Notes: generated from the sequence alone by a model not told the origin. A DNA stretch of 64,000 nucleotides from Leptodactylus fallax (GCA_947044405.1 CAMRHE010000356.1:1116001-1180000), one strand, 5' to 3'. Shown: positions 46,780 through 57,799, numbered from the stretch's first letter. A program made the numbers and translations.

Positions 46780-48440
46780 AGACACATAAAAGTCAAGAGA
46801 GCACTAAGAACTAGTCATAAATAAATTATAGTGGATTACAATACAATCTAGTGTAGAATACCTCTGTAATATGACATCCATGAAGCATGGTGTAAGAAAT
46901 CAGAGGCACATAGATATACAGTAGGGCCCCATAGACATAGAGTGAAATGTGTAAATATGAGACCCATGGGAATGAGTGGATTAGTGGTAATATACCTCTG
47001 TAGCATTCTATGCAATTGTTTTTAGAGGTAAGCATAGAGTTAAAAAGATCATTTCCCCTCTGATGCAAATCTGAACCCTGGTGAATCAATACTAATATAT
47101 GATTTGCATTTTACTTACTTGATATGAATTACAATTTAGTATTAATTTGCCTTTTTATATAGTTTATTAACTGTACTGAATTTTATGTGGGTAGCACATT
47201 TCAATTTCCTGCAAAAGTTACCATGACTTAAGGATTAGCAGAAGAAAAGAGTAATGGGGGAGGATAGATAGAGTGGCTTCCAAGCTGACATAGTGTGTAA
47301 ATATAAGAAGGGGTAAAGATCAAATCTGGTGTGTGATCTAAAGTGAGAAAATGTAGCTAACTGCAGAAGGAATCCATAATCCTCAAGCTTTCAACAGTAT
47401 GAAATCCATTTACTGCTAACTGTGCTTATGATGAAAATCTGCCCACACCCTTGTCTGGAGTACAAAGACATGGAATTGAACAGATGGAAAGACTATTAAA
47501 ATTCAGCTCGCCTACAAATGTGCAAACACATTGGTTAAATATAATCATCTTTTTTATTTATGTGGGTCAAATATGACTTGTATCAGGAGGCCATTTTATA
47601 AACCTTTTTCAACTCATATACCAATATGATATTGGGTAGAATTAAAAATGAAGCATTTCTGTACAGAGTGACAGAAGGAATTGGAAAGTTAAAATTAATG
47701 TCTGTTTGTTAAAATGATAATACATTAGTGGGAGCAGGGGCTATAGCTAGCTACAGGGAGGTGCAGAGGTCTCACCCAGTTCCTGTCCCTAAGGGGGTCA
47801 AAACTTCCCTGTGTATCACTAGTATTGTAATGGCACGTGGTAGGTTGCGGTCCTGTTACAGATTTTTCATTATGGCCCAGTCTGGGGAGCTTTAAAAGAT
47901 ATGAGTGACAAGCTCATATTTGACTGCACTGTAGAGACTTACTTGTATATAGATTTATACATTTGAATTGTAGTGGTGTTGGTTTACGTGGCTGTAATGC
48001 AATTTAATAGACATGCAAAGGTGAGAACACCCATAGGTCAACATTATAGTGCAAAATGGGTCCATTGCCTTGTTTCTTGCATTAAAAGATTTTCAACTTA
48101 TTTCGTAAATTGGCCAGCGCTAGGATTTGTTATAAAACAACAACAAATTTCAGTTTTCTCCCTCTTAGGCACCACTGTTCAGGTTGATTAGGTCATCTTC
48201 TTGGCAACAGTGGTGATGTGCCCATGTATAGCATGTACAGTATATGGCATGTGACTGCTGAGATCTGCAGTGGTGATGTGGTGTATATTGTACTTGGATG
48301 GGACGTTTTCTCACTAGGGGGTACTTTGTTTGAAAAGATTGAGAACAACTGCCCCACAGGAAACATATTGATGTATGGGATAGAAGGATGGGGCAGATTA
48401 TGACATTGTTGTTGTGCAGGTCCCTAGGTTGTCATGCAGG
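46780..48440. other. No gene recognised
   Basis: AT-rich; no feature supported. Confidence 0.45.
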
Positions 48441-48469
48441 AAGCATACCAGGCAAAGCTGTTATTTTAA

Positions 48470-49118
48470 AGAGGACCTTTCATGTCCTCTATCACTGGAA
48501 ATCTAACATTTTTAAAATCTTCTTTACAATAACAGCTTTGCCTGTAGAGAGTACTAGTGAGAAAATGTCCTAACCAACTACCCCCAAAGTAGTGATAATT
48601 TATAAATGTTAATAAGATAAGGCTTCATTTTGAGCCTTTGTAAACAATTATGTAATAGCCCCTCCATGCCCCCACATGTAGTATAATGGCCCTCTCAGTG
48701 CCTCCACATTTAGTAGAATGTCCACATTCTACAAACAAAGCTGTTAGCACGCTGAATTGAGCACACTTTCAGTTTTGTTTGAAGGTTTATAGATCGTTGC
48801 CATTAGTTTCAGCTACCGATATCATTGTATTGTCAGGGGGGGACAACCTCACAACATAGCATCATCACTGGGCAGTGGGGAAGACCTCCCTGACAGTACA
48901 CTTCTACAGACTTGTACTATGAAGGGGGCTGCTTCACCACCCAGCAATAACGCTAGACTGTATGGCTGACCCCCTGACAGTGCTGTAATATCATCAGACA
49001 AAATGGCACCGATATCTTTGAAATGGAGGAACCAGCTAACAGAACTGATTTCAGCGAACTGAGAGCTTGGTAATGGAATATAACGTGTCCAGTGATAGAG
49101 GACAGTGAAAGATCCTCT
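48470..49118. mobile_element. TTAA MITE, family A relative, 649 bp
   Basis: agaggacctttcatgtcctc...tatcactgga at the left is mirrored by tccagtgatagaggacagtg, then aaagatcctct, at the right. TTAA lies at 48466-48469 and 49119-49122. The terminal agaggacctttca equals that of 7699-8143, but the interior differs. Confidence 0.9.
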
Positions 49119-49455
49119 TTAAGCACTTTAATCTGTAACAAAATTCAACACCCAACATTCATGATCATTCATGATGCTGGTACAAGGTGGCAAAGGGGTA
49201 AAGTGAGCATCCTCAGGCTTAGTATAAACCCTGAATGAGTTATACATTAAGAACCATTTATGTAGTAAGAAATATTTATGTAATGCTCATTCTGATTTTC
49301 AGCCTATATTTTAGCCTGTTTCGTGCTTGGGATAGACAGGTTTGTTCCGATCAAATACATTTTTCCTTATAACAGCATCTTTTATAGCTTTTTTGATATT
49401 ATAATGATTTTACCAATGATCATCATTTTCATTGCCCACCTAGGAAATTACATAT

Positions 49456-49728
49456 GAGGTTAGGTTCACACTTGCGTCCCGCTCTCCGTTGTTTGGGTCC
49501 ACCGAGAGAGAGAGCCCGTCTACTAAAACAATGGTTACCTGAAGTCACCCGCGGCCCCTATAGACTATAATATGGTCCACTGGGTGTCCATGGGGGTTTC
49601 TGCCGTTTCTATACTGAAACCGGCAGAGAGAAAAGTTCTCCGTGCAGAACTTTTCTCTCAGCCAATTTTTGGCAGAATCTGCTGCGGTCTCATACGGAGA
49701 TACCGACACTGATGTAAATCTAGCCTGA
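49456..49728. mobile_element. MITE (ttaggttcacacttgcgt)
   Basis: Left gttaggttcacacttgcgtc. The interior inverted stretch gagagaaaagttctccgtgc/gcagaacttttctctc is about 18 bp per arm. The right end is near ...gatgtaaatctagcc. The type is familiar from frog genomes; the right boundary is approximate. Confidence 0.6.
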
Positions 49729-49734
49729 TTCTGT

Positions 49735-50810
49735 TCACGCTTGCATCAGACTTCAGGTTTTGAGTAGTCCTTTTTTAACTGATCCAGTTTTTGACTGATG
49801 CAAACAGAAGCCAATTGAAGCCTTCCATCTGCATCTCTCATACCATTAAAGTCAATGGTGGGGGAAAATCTGAAAGCCTCTGTCAGGTGTCCATTTTTTT
49901 TTTTTTTGCAGAAAAGAATAGTGCAGCATGCTACAGTTTTCTTTCAGGCAGAAAACTTTGGTGGATACACCTTTTTTTTTTTTTAAAGAGGAGGATGAAT
50001 TTTTCTAACCAGTGGTCCATATTTCCATGGAAGTGGTTATTTTATTGTTGTAGATTTACAGATTATATCGTATTATATGTCTACTCCTACTGTAACATCA
50101 TTTCATAATATCATTACGTACATCAGTAGATAGTACACTATTAATATGCAAGATTGCGCAGAGCAAGAGTTAAATTAAGCAGCTAACCACTCGAAAATGC
50201 TGATGTGGTGTATTTGCAGTAATGGAGTCTTTGAGACATTGAAACTGCTAATGACTTGCCTCTGTAGACCTGTTTAAACCTCAGGCTGTCATCAGCTCCA
50301 GAGGAACCTGTGGATCAAAGACAAATCCAGAGCACTCTGTTGTGAAGGCTGCTATTGTATTCTGCTGAAGTCTCCGGCATTGTCTTCCTATAGTATATGA
50401 CCATTTCATTACAGATTAGCCAGGACAGAAGAGGGTTTGTCTAACTGGCCTTATGATGCTGCAATATGATATGGTGGCTAAACTGCAGGTATATAAATTA
50501 CTTTTCCCCCTTTCACACAGTTGGAGCCAGCAAATCTTATCAACTGATCAGTGATCCATGTGGCTACTCAAGCATGAGCAAACATGTAAATTCATTTCTT
50601 ATCAAGTAAATTCCTATTTACGTTTTCAAAGCTCTGAAAGCAGAGTAAATGCAATATCAGGTTATGGATTGGAGAAAATTACTCTTAACTCTTTGGAATT
50701 AATTTTTGGTTGATGAATGTAAAATTCTATGTATTTTATTATAATTTTTAAGTTGCATTATTTTGCCTTTTCTAATTAAAGATGTCGCCTAAAAATGTAC
50801 CACTGTAAGG
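49735..50810. other. No gene recognised; candidate single-copy block 50150-50710
   Basis: T-homopolymers at 49896-49908 and 49973-49984. The remainder shows no repeat signature and no exon that I can support. Confidence 0.4.
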
Positions 50811-50836
50811 TATATATATATATATATATATATATA
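50811..50836. repeat. (TA)n microsatellite, Tc1 target
   Basis: Thirteen TA units directly precede the Tc1 end; the last TA is the target duplication. Confidence 0.95.
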
Positions 50837-52478
50837 CAGTCATATGAAAAAGTTTGGGCACCCCTATTAATCTTAATCATTTTTAGTTCTAAATATTTGG
50901 GTGTTTGCAACAGCCATTTCAATTTGATATATCTAATAACTGATGGACACAGTAATATTTCAGGATTGAAATGAGGTTTATTGTACTAACAGAAAATGTG
51001 CAATATGCATTAAACCAAAATTTGACCGGTGCAAAAATTTGGGTTCTCTTATCATTTTATTGATTTGAATACTCCTAACTACTTTTTACTGACTTATTGA
51101 AGCACAAAATTGTTTTTGTAACCTCACTGAGCTTTGAACTTCATAGCCAGGTGTATCCAATCATGACAAAAGGTATTTAAGGTGGCCAATTGCAAGTTGT
51201 TCTCCTATTTGAATCTCCTCTGAACAGTGGCATCATGGGCTCCTCAAAACAACTCTCAAATGATCTGAAAACAAAGATTGATCAACATAGTTGTTCAGGG
51301 GAAGGATACAAAAAGTTGTCTCAGAGATTTAACCTGTCAGTTTCCACTGTGAGGAACATAGTACGGAAATGGAAGACCACAGGGACAGTTCTTGTTAAGC
51401 CCAGAAGTGGCAGGCCAAGAAAAATATCAGAAAGGCAGAGAAGAAGAATGGTGAGAACAGTCAAGGACAATCCACAGACCACCTCCAAAGAGCTGCAGCA
51501 TCATCTTGCTGCAGATGGTGTCACTGTGCATCGGTCAACAATACAGCACACTTTGCACAAGGAGAAGCTGTATGGGAGAGTGATGCGAAAGAAGCCGTTT
51601 CTGAAAGCACGCCACAAACAGAGTCGCCTGAGGTATGCAAAAGCACATTTGGACAAGCCAGCTTCATTTTGGAAGAAGGTCCTGTGGACTGATGAAACAA
51701 AGATTGAGTTGTTTGGTCATACAAAAAGGCGTTATGCATGGCGTCCAAAAAACACAGCATTCCAAGAAAAACACTTGCTACCCACTGTAAAATTTGGTGG
51801 AGGTTCCATCATGCTTTGGGGCTGTGTGGCCAATGCCGGCACTGGGAATCTTGTTAAAGTTGAGGGTCGCATGGATTCAACTCAGTATCAGCAGATTCTT
51901 GAGAATAATGTACAAGAATCAGTGACGAATTTGAAGTTACGCCGGGGATGGATATTTCAGCAAGACAATGATCCAAAACACAGCTCCAAATCTACTCAGG
52001 CATTCATGCAGAGGAACAATTACAATGTTCTGGAATGGCCATCCCAGTCCCCAGACCTAAATATCATTGAACATCTGTGGGATAATTTGAAGCGGGCTGT
52101 CCATACTCGGCGACCATCAAACTTAACTGAACTGGAATTGTTTTGTAAAGAGGAATGGTCAAAAATACCTTCATCCAGGATCCAGGAACTGATTAAAAGC
52201 TACAGGAAGCGACTAGAGGCAGTTATTTTTGCAAAAGGACTAAATATTAATGTCACTTTTCTGTTGAGGTGCCCATACTTTTGCACCGGTCAAATTTTGG
52301 TTTAATGCATATTGCACATTTTCTGTTAGTACAATAAACCTCATTTCAATCCTGAAATATTACTGTGTCCATCAGTTATTAGATATATCAAATTGAAATG
52401 GCTGTTGCAAACACCCAAATATTTAGAACTAAAAATGATTAAGATTAATAGGGGTGCCCAAACTTTTTCATATGACTG
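50837..52478 (+). mobile_element. Tc1-like transposon, full length with intact gene (1642 bp)
   Basis: Left end cagtcatatgaaaaagtttg and right end caaactttttcatatgactg are exact inverted repeats. TIRs extend about 200 bp with few differences (to gaccggtgcaaaaatttggg against ccatacttttgcaccggtc). TA lies at 50835-50836 and 52479-52480. Of the four well-bounded Tc1 copies here it is the only one with an unbroken transposase frame, so it is probably the youngest. Confidence 0.96.
51235..52305 (+). CDS. Tc1 family transposase, uninterrupted
   Basis: It would bind the element's TIRs and catalyse cut-and-paste movement into TA sites in the nucleus. I chose the start at 51235 (MGSSKQLSNDLK) because it gives the usual Tc1 N-terminus; an in-frame ATG at 51190 would add 15 unusual residues. 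From 51235 the protein has 356 residues. Residues 1-105 form the paired-like helix-turn-helix pair (YKKLSQRFNLSVSTVRNIVR) with the basic GRPRK linker at 59-63. The catalytic triad is D153 (TDETKIELFG), D244 (FQQDNDPKH) and E279 (SPDLNIIEHLW), with 34 residues between D244 and E279. The GGGSIMLWG box is at 188-196. Oddity: after IFAKG the last 20 or so residues (ending FCTGQILV) are encoded by TIR sequence. The usual short KY-type ending seems lost by a small deletion that removed the normal stop; activity is therefore uncertain. Confidence 0.95.
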   Translation: MGSSKQLSNDLKTKIDQHSCSGEGYKKLSQRFNLSVSTVRNIVRKWKTTGTVLVKPRSGRPRKISERQRRRMVRTVKDNPQTTSKELQHHLAADGVTVHRSTIQHTLHKEKLYGRVMRKKPFLKARHKQSRLRYAKAHLDKPASFWKKVLWTDETKIELFGHTKRRYAWRPKNTAFQEKHLLPTVKFGGGSIMLWGCVANAGTGNLVKVEGRMDSTQYQQILENNVQESVTNLKLRRGWIFQQDNDPKHSSKSTQAFMQRNNYNVLEWPSQSPDLNIIEHLWDNLKRAVHTRRPSNLTELELFCKEEWSKIPSSRIQELIKSYRKRLEAVIFAKGLNINVTFLLRCPYFCTGQILV

Positions 52479-52480
52479 TA

Positions 52481-53330
52481 GAACTGTCGTATGCCAGGTA
52501 CTGGGGGCTGCTCGCCTACTTATTGCGCACAGATGGAAATCCACCTTTTGTCCATCACTGTCAGAATTGATATCAGTGGTATCGTTGAACTATCAATTTG
52601 AACAAATCTATGCATGCAATGGTGGGAGCTTAGATAAGTTTAGGAGAAATTGGGAGATATGGTTGACAGCTTTCCCCCCATCCAGTTCCCACTGACAGAC
52701 CATATGTTTTGGCTATCTTCAACCCCGGGATATACGTCGTCTTCCTTCCATTCACCTATGGTACACTACACTAGACTATTTCTAGGGTATTTGTTGGTCT
52801 ATCTCTATACTTCAGCAATTCTTGCCTACAGCTGGCACAGGTGGGCCTGCACGCGTGTTTACGGGATAGGCCTCCAGTTATTCTACTGATTGATACAGAG
52901 TGGTGCGCTCCCTCCCCCTTTGTTCTTCAGGCCTGTTGTGTTGTGTGGTGTTGAGTCGAGTCTGCTTTAACTCACTTGGTAGATTTGACTTTGCATTACT
53001 GTACTTTACTTTTCCCGCTTGTTCTGACCTCTCCCCTCCCCCTCATGGCCACGATGTGCGTACTGTTTGTACACAATGCTCTTCCAAGTCTAGCTAATTA
53101 TCTACCTGTTTTATGTTTTATTTTATAGAATACTAGGATGTAATTTACTATATATTTGTGTGTATGATGTATGTATATAGAGTATTTTGTACTCCTTGTG
53201 TACTTGCGACCTGTAATGCCATGACTGTATTTTGCATTTTACATTCCTTAAGTTGACCTTTTGTACGATATCTATGCAAAAATTTCAATAAAAACTATTG
53301 ACATAATAAAAAAAAAAAAAAAAACCTCAG
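52481..53330 (+). mobile_element. L1-type LINE 3' end with poly(A)
   Basis: The sequence starts directly after the Tc1 and runs through the ORF2 C-terminus, a 3' UTR with tgcaaaaatttcaataaaaa, and a poly(A) run at 53311-53326. It is 5'-truncated. No target duplication could be seen, probably because the Tc1 occupies the left junction. Confidence 0.75.
52484..52695 (+). pseudogene. L1 ORF2 C-terminal remnant
   Basis: The frame reads VLGAARLLIAHRWKSTFCPS and LNYQFEQIYACNGGSLDKF, then WEIWLTAFPP, before a stop. This matches the ending of frog/fish L1-type ORF2 (A..LIA..WK...P....W, then a small C-terminal helix region) as I remember it. Endonuclease and reverse transcriptase are absent. The open frame continues backward into the Tc1 TIR only by chance. 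Confidence 0.65.
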
Positions 53331-53615
53331 CAAAATCTGCAACAAAAAAAGCTGCTCCAGCCTTTTGCTAAATCAAGCACACTCGTATATGGCAGTTGTC
53401 ATGTGTGAGTTATAATAAATTTGTCAGGCTGAGGTGTCCAGCATTTCCGTAGGTGTAATTGACATGCTATGATTTTTCCACTGCGGATTTTTTTTTCAGC
53501 AATGTGTGAATGGGATTAGCCATCCACACATTAGTAAAACGTAGCTTTTTTTGCTGCAGTGTTTCAACCGTGGCCAAAACACTGCTTTTTCGAAACATGG
53601 AGCCCCGGCTTTAGG
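53326..53615. mobile_element. MITE family B relative, cut by the L1
   Basis: ctcagcaaaatctgcaacaa...aaaaaagctgc at the left and tgctgcagtgtttc...catggagccccggctttagg at the right. The right end is the family B terminus (compare gggccccggccttag at 63822). The left terminus is missing at the LINE poly(A). Confidence 0.6.
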
Positions 53616-53639
53616 GTGCAGCTTTTATTAGATTATATA

Positions 53640-54380
53640 TGGTTTGTCTTATAACATAGTACATTTTGGGTTGGATCAAGGAAAAATTTGAAAAGTGAGG
53701 AGCCCTTTCCAATTTTTGGAAAACAGCTGAATAAAGGCAGCCATTGTGTATCCAGAAGACAGCAAAGGCAGCAGAAGGTATCTAGGAGAAAGCTATTTAT
53801 TGAGAAGGCTTTACTAGCATGCAGGCAGTGTTTTCCCAATAGACTATAGGAACATACAAGGAAAGCAGGCAAAATTGTACACTGACCAAGTCCAAGTTGA
53901 GGGCCTACTTGGGGCTCATTTGAGACATGCTCAGTTCTGTAGAAATTACCCTGTATTTCTCTGTGGTGTGATGATATTATCCAGAATTTGTATTCAGAAC
54001 AAACTGTCATTAGGTCAAATAATTCAACACATTTTGTGCTCCTACTAATTTGGATATATTCTTCTAATTCTAATTCTTCTATTCTTCTTGGCATCCTAAA
54101 AGAATATTCATAGGAACACGAGTCCCCTCCTCCAGTAAACTGATACTGATTTTCTGACAGTGCAGGATATATGCTGATTCACATCTTATAGCTTGTGGCA
54201 CAGGGGGGCTTTGTCCAATCCTACTCAGTAGAAATGAAAAGAATACTCTATTGAGCTATATTGAATGAACCTGAATACATTGATTCCTCCTGACGGGAGA
54301 GACGTTGTGACTGACACAACACATATAGTGTGCTACAGATACAGTGTCTGACGTCAAGAAACTAGAAGTGTAGGGGCTAT
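53640..54380. other. No gene recognised
   Basis: Short relative of the 44225 repeat at 53650-53690; otherwise nothing. Confidence 0.4.
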
Positions 54381-54389
54381 TTATTCATC

Positions 54390-54600
54390 CTGTTTAACAA
54401 TTAGATAGACTGTCTAGTCTACATCTGCATTAACAATGTTCCAGATTTGTCACAGTGACTCATTCTGGATGATAAATTTGGTGCAACTTCAGACACTTTT
54501 GTATAACTTTACATTACCTATTGGCTGGGTTAAAATTTTAGTGCACATTGTCGCGTCTTAAGCTGCACAACATTTCTACTAAGCCACATCCACTTTCCTG
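54390..54600. repeat. Dispersed repeat fragment (agactgtctagtctac)
   Basis: Shares agactgtctagtct and a gcacattt...cgc-tcttaag...aagccacatccacttt layout with 43650-43870 and 9730-9880. Exact ends not determined. Confidence 0.5.
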
Positions 54601-55522
54601 ATAAGTTATGCCCCTGTGTTGAATGAGTTGTAAAAAAGTTTACTTCTATCCCTGGTTGATATACTGCTCCCCCAGCAGGCCACTCCGAAGAAGATGGCTG
54701 TTGCCACTACCGAGTTGAAGAAAGTCCTAAGAAGTGCCCCCGGGATTCCAAAGGCTCTCAGCCTCCTAAGCAGGTAAAGCCTGCTGTGGCCCTTCCTGTA
54801 CAGGACCTCCATGTGATCTGCCCAGTGCAGCTTATTATTAAGGAGCAAACCCAGGTACTTATAGGTGTTCACAATCTCGATGCCTGTCCCCAGGATGTCC
54901 ACTGGTTTAGGAGGGCATCTGCATTTTCAGAAGTCCACCACCATCTCCTTGGTCTTCCCCGCGTTAATCTTCAGGTGGTTCCGCTGGCACCAGTACACAA
55001 AATCCCGGTTCAGTTCTCTGTACTCCCTGTCATCATCGTCTGTGATGAGGCCCACTATTGCAGAGTCGTCAGAATACTTCTGTAGGTAGCAGCTGGATGA
55101 GTTGCACCTAAAATCTGCAGTGTACAGTGTGAAGAAGAAAGGGGCAAGAACTGTACCCTGAGGTGCCCCCGTATTACAGATCACGGTATCTGACACACAG
55201 TCCCGGGCTCTCACGTATTGAGGTCAATTTGTGAGGTAGTAGTGCAGAAAAAATATACGACACCGAGCAAAAACCTCGTGTTATAGCGTTTAAACACGTA
55301 AATATCAAAAGTTATATTCAAAAATGGCCGCTCACCTTAAAAAGTTGTGAAAGAGTAGGTCACAACTCCTAAATTATCAGATATATTGGATAGAAACAGC
55401 AGCTGGATCCACGCCAACGTTAGTGAGATGCAAATGAGATAAAAGGACTGTTCCCAAAAGGGATAAGGATCAGCGCTTGCTCCAATTCAGTCAAACGAAT
55501 TCCTTTATTAGATACCAACACA

Positions 55523-55555
55523 GACGCATTTCGGAGCATCTGCCCCTTCTTCAAG
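55523..55555 (-). ncRNA. Hammerhead-ribozyme-like motif in the Penelope-like element
   Basis: The minus strand reads cttgaagaaggggcagatgctccgaaatgcgtc in three parts: cttgaaga (place of CUGANGA, one extra or changed base), a stem ggggc/gctcc (one G-T pair) with loop agat, then gaaatgcgtc (GAAA, a minimal stem III of about two pairs, and the GUC cleavage triplet). Penelope-like elements are known to carry minimal type I hammerheads in this position. This one is probably decayed. Confidence 0.5.
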
Positions 55556-55856
55556 TGCATACAGGTAATACATATGTCTAAAACAAGCTGTCTTTTATAG
55601 TGTCAAAGTAAAAAAGACACACCCAAATGGGAGTGGCACAGCAGAGAAACCTTTTTTTTTTTTTTTTTTTTTATATAACTTTTCCCAAATGTCAAAATGA
55701 CGCTAGCTATATAGATCAACACATGAATGTTACCATATAAAAATAATGATGAATGCTACAAGAATAAAACAACTTTAACATGAATAACACATAATATAAT
55801 AAATGACGAAATACATACATACTATATAGAAACTACATTAAAGAGAAAAAAAATTT

Positions 55857-55861
<5 letters not shown>

Positions 55862-55909
<48 letters not shown>
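55862..55909. repeat. (TA)n microsatellite
   Basis: Uninterrupted TA tract of more than 20 units within the Penelope-like 3' region. Confidence 0.95.
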
Positions 55910-55911
<2 letters not shown>

Positions 55912-56070
55912 CAATTTGAAAATAATGTTACATACAAAAGTAATTACCATACCCACCCAATGTTTTTAAAATATCAACATATATCTATTCATGTATAATA
56001 TATAATTTAACAATAAATAGTTAAAAATAGATACACAAATAAACACTATATATATATACACACATATGCA

Positions 56071-56072
<2 letters not shown>

Positions 56073-56106
<34 letters not shown>
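56073..56106. repeat. (TA)n microsatellite
   Basis: Second TA tract in the same element, preceded by CA-rich variants. Confidence 0.92.
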
Positions 56107-56109
<3 letters not shown>

Positions 56110-56192
56110 ATACATACATACACATACACATAAATAAACATAAATAAGTAATTCATATAAACATAAAAACTTAGTATGTAACCAATAAAAAA

Positions 56193-56463
56193 TTATTGTG
56201 TGACATCTTCCAATGCCTCATTTAGACCAACAGGACTTAGGGTATTGAGTTTATAAATCCAATACATTTCACGTTTTTTTAGAAGTTCAAAACGATTATG
56301 TTTATTGGCCTTTATTTGATCTATTGGAATAATTGTGAAATCTTTAAAACTACAAGCATGTGCGGCTGCAGCATGTCTGGAAACACTATGTTTCAAGTAA
56401 CCGTTATGGACATTTGATCCATGCTTATTTACTCTATCCCTCAGAGACATTATAGTGCGCCCG
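56193..56463 (-). pseudogene. Penelope-like element GIY-YIG C-terminus
   Basis: The minus-strand frame reads MSLRDRVNKHGSNVHNG, SVSRHAAAAHACSFKDFTI, KREMYWIYKLNTLSP and VGLNEALED. The order R(x)NKH...S.SRH...H, then RE.YWIY.LNT..P.GLN, is that of the second half of the GIY-YIG endonuclease that follows the reverse transcriptase in Penelope-like elements; the Glu of REMYW is the expected catalytic acid. The GIY-YIG signature and the reverse transcriptase are missing through 5' truncation, so no active enzyme is possible. The TLSPVGLNE ending is typical of the Neptune-type elements of frogs and fish, as I recall. Confidence 0.8.
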
Positions 56464-57799
56464 ATTTGTGAGGTAGTCTAGGATCCAGTTGGAGAGGTAG
56501 TGGTCCACTCCACAAGGCCCAGCTTGTCTCTCAGTAACCCCGGCTGTATGGTGTTAAAAGCACTGGAGAAATCAAAGAACATTATTCTCACCATGTTCCC
56601 TGGTTTCTCCAGGTGAGAAAGAGCCCTGTGCAGAAGGTGGATGATGGCATCATCTACCCCAATACTCGGGTCGATAAGCAAACTGGAGAGGCTCCATAGC
56701 GGGGCTCAGTAGAGGGCGGAGATGTGTGAGAACCAATCTCTCTAAGATCTTCATCAAGTGGGATGTCAGTGCTACAGGTCTGCAGTCATTGAGGTCCATA
56801 GGGTGAGGTTTCTTTGGAACTGGTACCACACAAGAAGATTTCCATAATTCAGGGACTATTTCCTGCCTCAGGCTCATATTAAACATACATGTAATTATAC
56901 TACACAGCTGATCCCCACAAGTCTTAATTAGCCTTGCACTGATGTCATCTGGCCCTGCGGCTTTCCTCGCCTTGATCTTTTTCATCTTCTTCCTTACCTG
57001 GGCCCGTGTGAAGGTCAGACTGTGGTCAGATAAAGACGGATTTCTGGATTTACTGGTCTGGTGGGAAGTAGCCGCATGGGGTGAAGTCATTGTGGTGGAG
57101 GGAACTGAAGGACATGCTGGGGTGGGAGGAGCTGGTGTGTGATCAAATCTATTGAAGAATAGGTTTAGTTCATTAAGCCAATTACTATCTGCCTCACAGA
57201 CTGTCTATGACCTGAAATTGACTTAAGCCCCTCCCAGACCTCCCTTATGTCTTTTCTTTCCATTTGCTTTTCTATTTTTTCCTTATAATTGGCTTTTCCC
57301 TGCCTGATTTGATGCCTCATCTCCTTTTGTACTTCCCTCAGCCCCTCCTTATCTCTTGTCCTGAATGCCATCTTTTTCTCCTTAAGTAGTGTTTTTATAT
57401 CAGAGTTAATCCATGGTTTGTTGTTGGAGAAGCACCTCACCATTTTATGGGTACTGTGTTGTCCGCACAAAAATTAATGTAGTCCGTTATGCAGTGTGTG
57501 AGTCCTTCTATATCTTCTCCATAAGAATCCTGCAGAACTTCCCATGCGGTTGTGTCAAAACAATCCCTCAGAGCCTCATCACTCTCCTCGGACCATATCC
57601 TCACTGTGCGGGTGACAGCTGGTTCTCTACGTACAAGTGGCTTGTACACAGGTCGGAGATGTACTAGGTTGTGATCCGATCTTCCCAGGGGAGGTAGGGC
57701 TGATGAGTTATATAATACTGGTTCATCCATGTACCCAGTCCTTATCTTCCCAAATCTTTGCTGACGGGGAGAGTCGGGAGGCCCTCATACACATTATGT

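Larger units (their letters stand above)
55241..56463 (-). mobile_element. Penelope-like retroelement, 5'-truncated, inserted in the L2 LINE
   Basis: The 14-bp duplication atttgtgaggtagt lies at 55227-55240 and 56464-56477. Removing the insert restores the LINE reading (WILDYLTN...QYVRARDCV). The 5' side encodes a GIY-YIG nuclease end; about 950 bp of 3' sequence follows with TA tracts and a hammerhead-like motif. Only the end of the gene is kept. Confidence 0.82.
54606..57795 (-). pseudogene. L2-type LINE, long but broken; endonuclease end through reverse transcriptase
   Basis: Minus-strand frames in order: 57437-57730, endonuclease end (LGRSDHNLVHLRP, the SDH motif); 57165-57470, connector (NKPWINSDIKTLLKEKKMAF); 56650-57090, RT fingers (KAAGPDDISARLIKTC, LNDCRPVALTSHLMKILERL, LQFAYRP); 56478-56681, MFFDFSSAFNTIQP; after the Penelope insertion 54927-55214, GAPQGTVLAPFFFTLYTADF, YSDDSAIVG (catalytic Asp pair present) and KINAGKTKEMVVDF; and 54606-54902, YKYLGLLLNNKLHW. 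At least four frame changes or stops separate them. The start (rest of the endonuclease) and the 3' tail are absent. Copying by target-primed reverse transcription was its ancestral role; this copy cannot act. The motif set fits the L2 clade. Confidence 0.9.

Noticed and set aside
53633..54094. A 153-codon minus-strand frame
   Set aside because: No recognisable domain, no homologue I can name, and part is a dispersed repeat.
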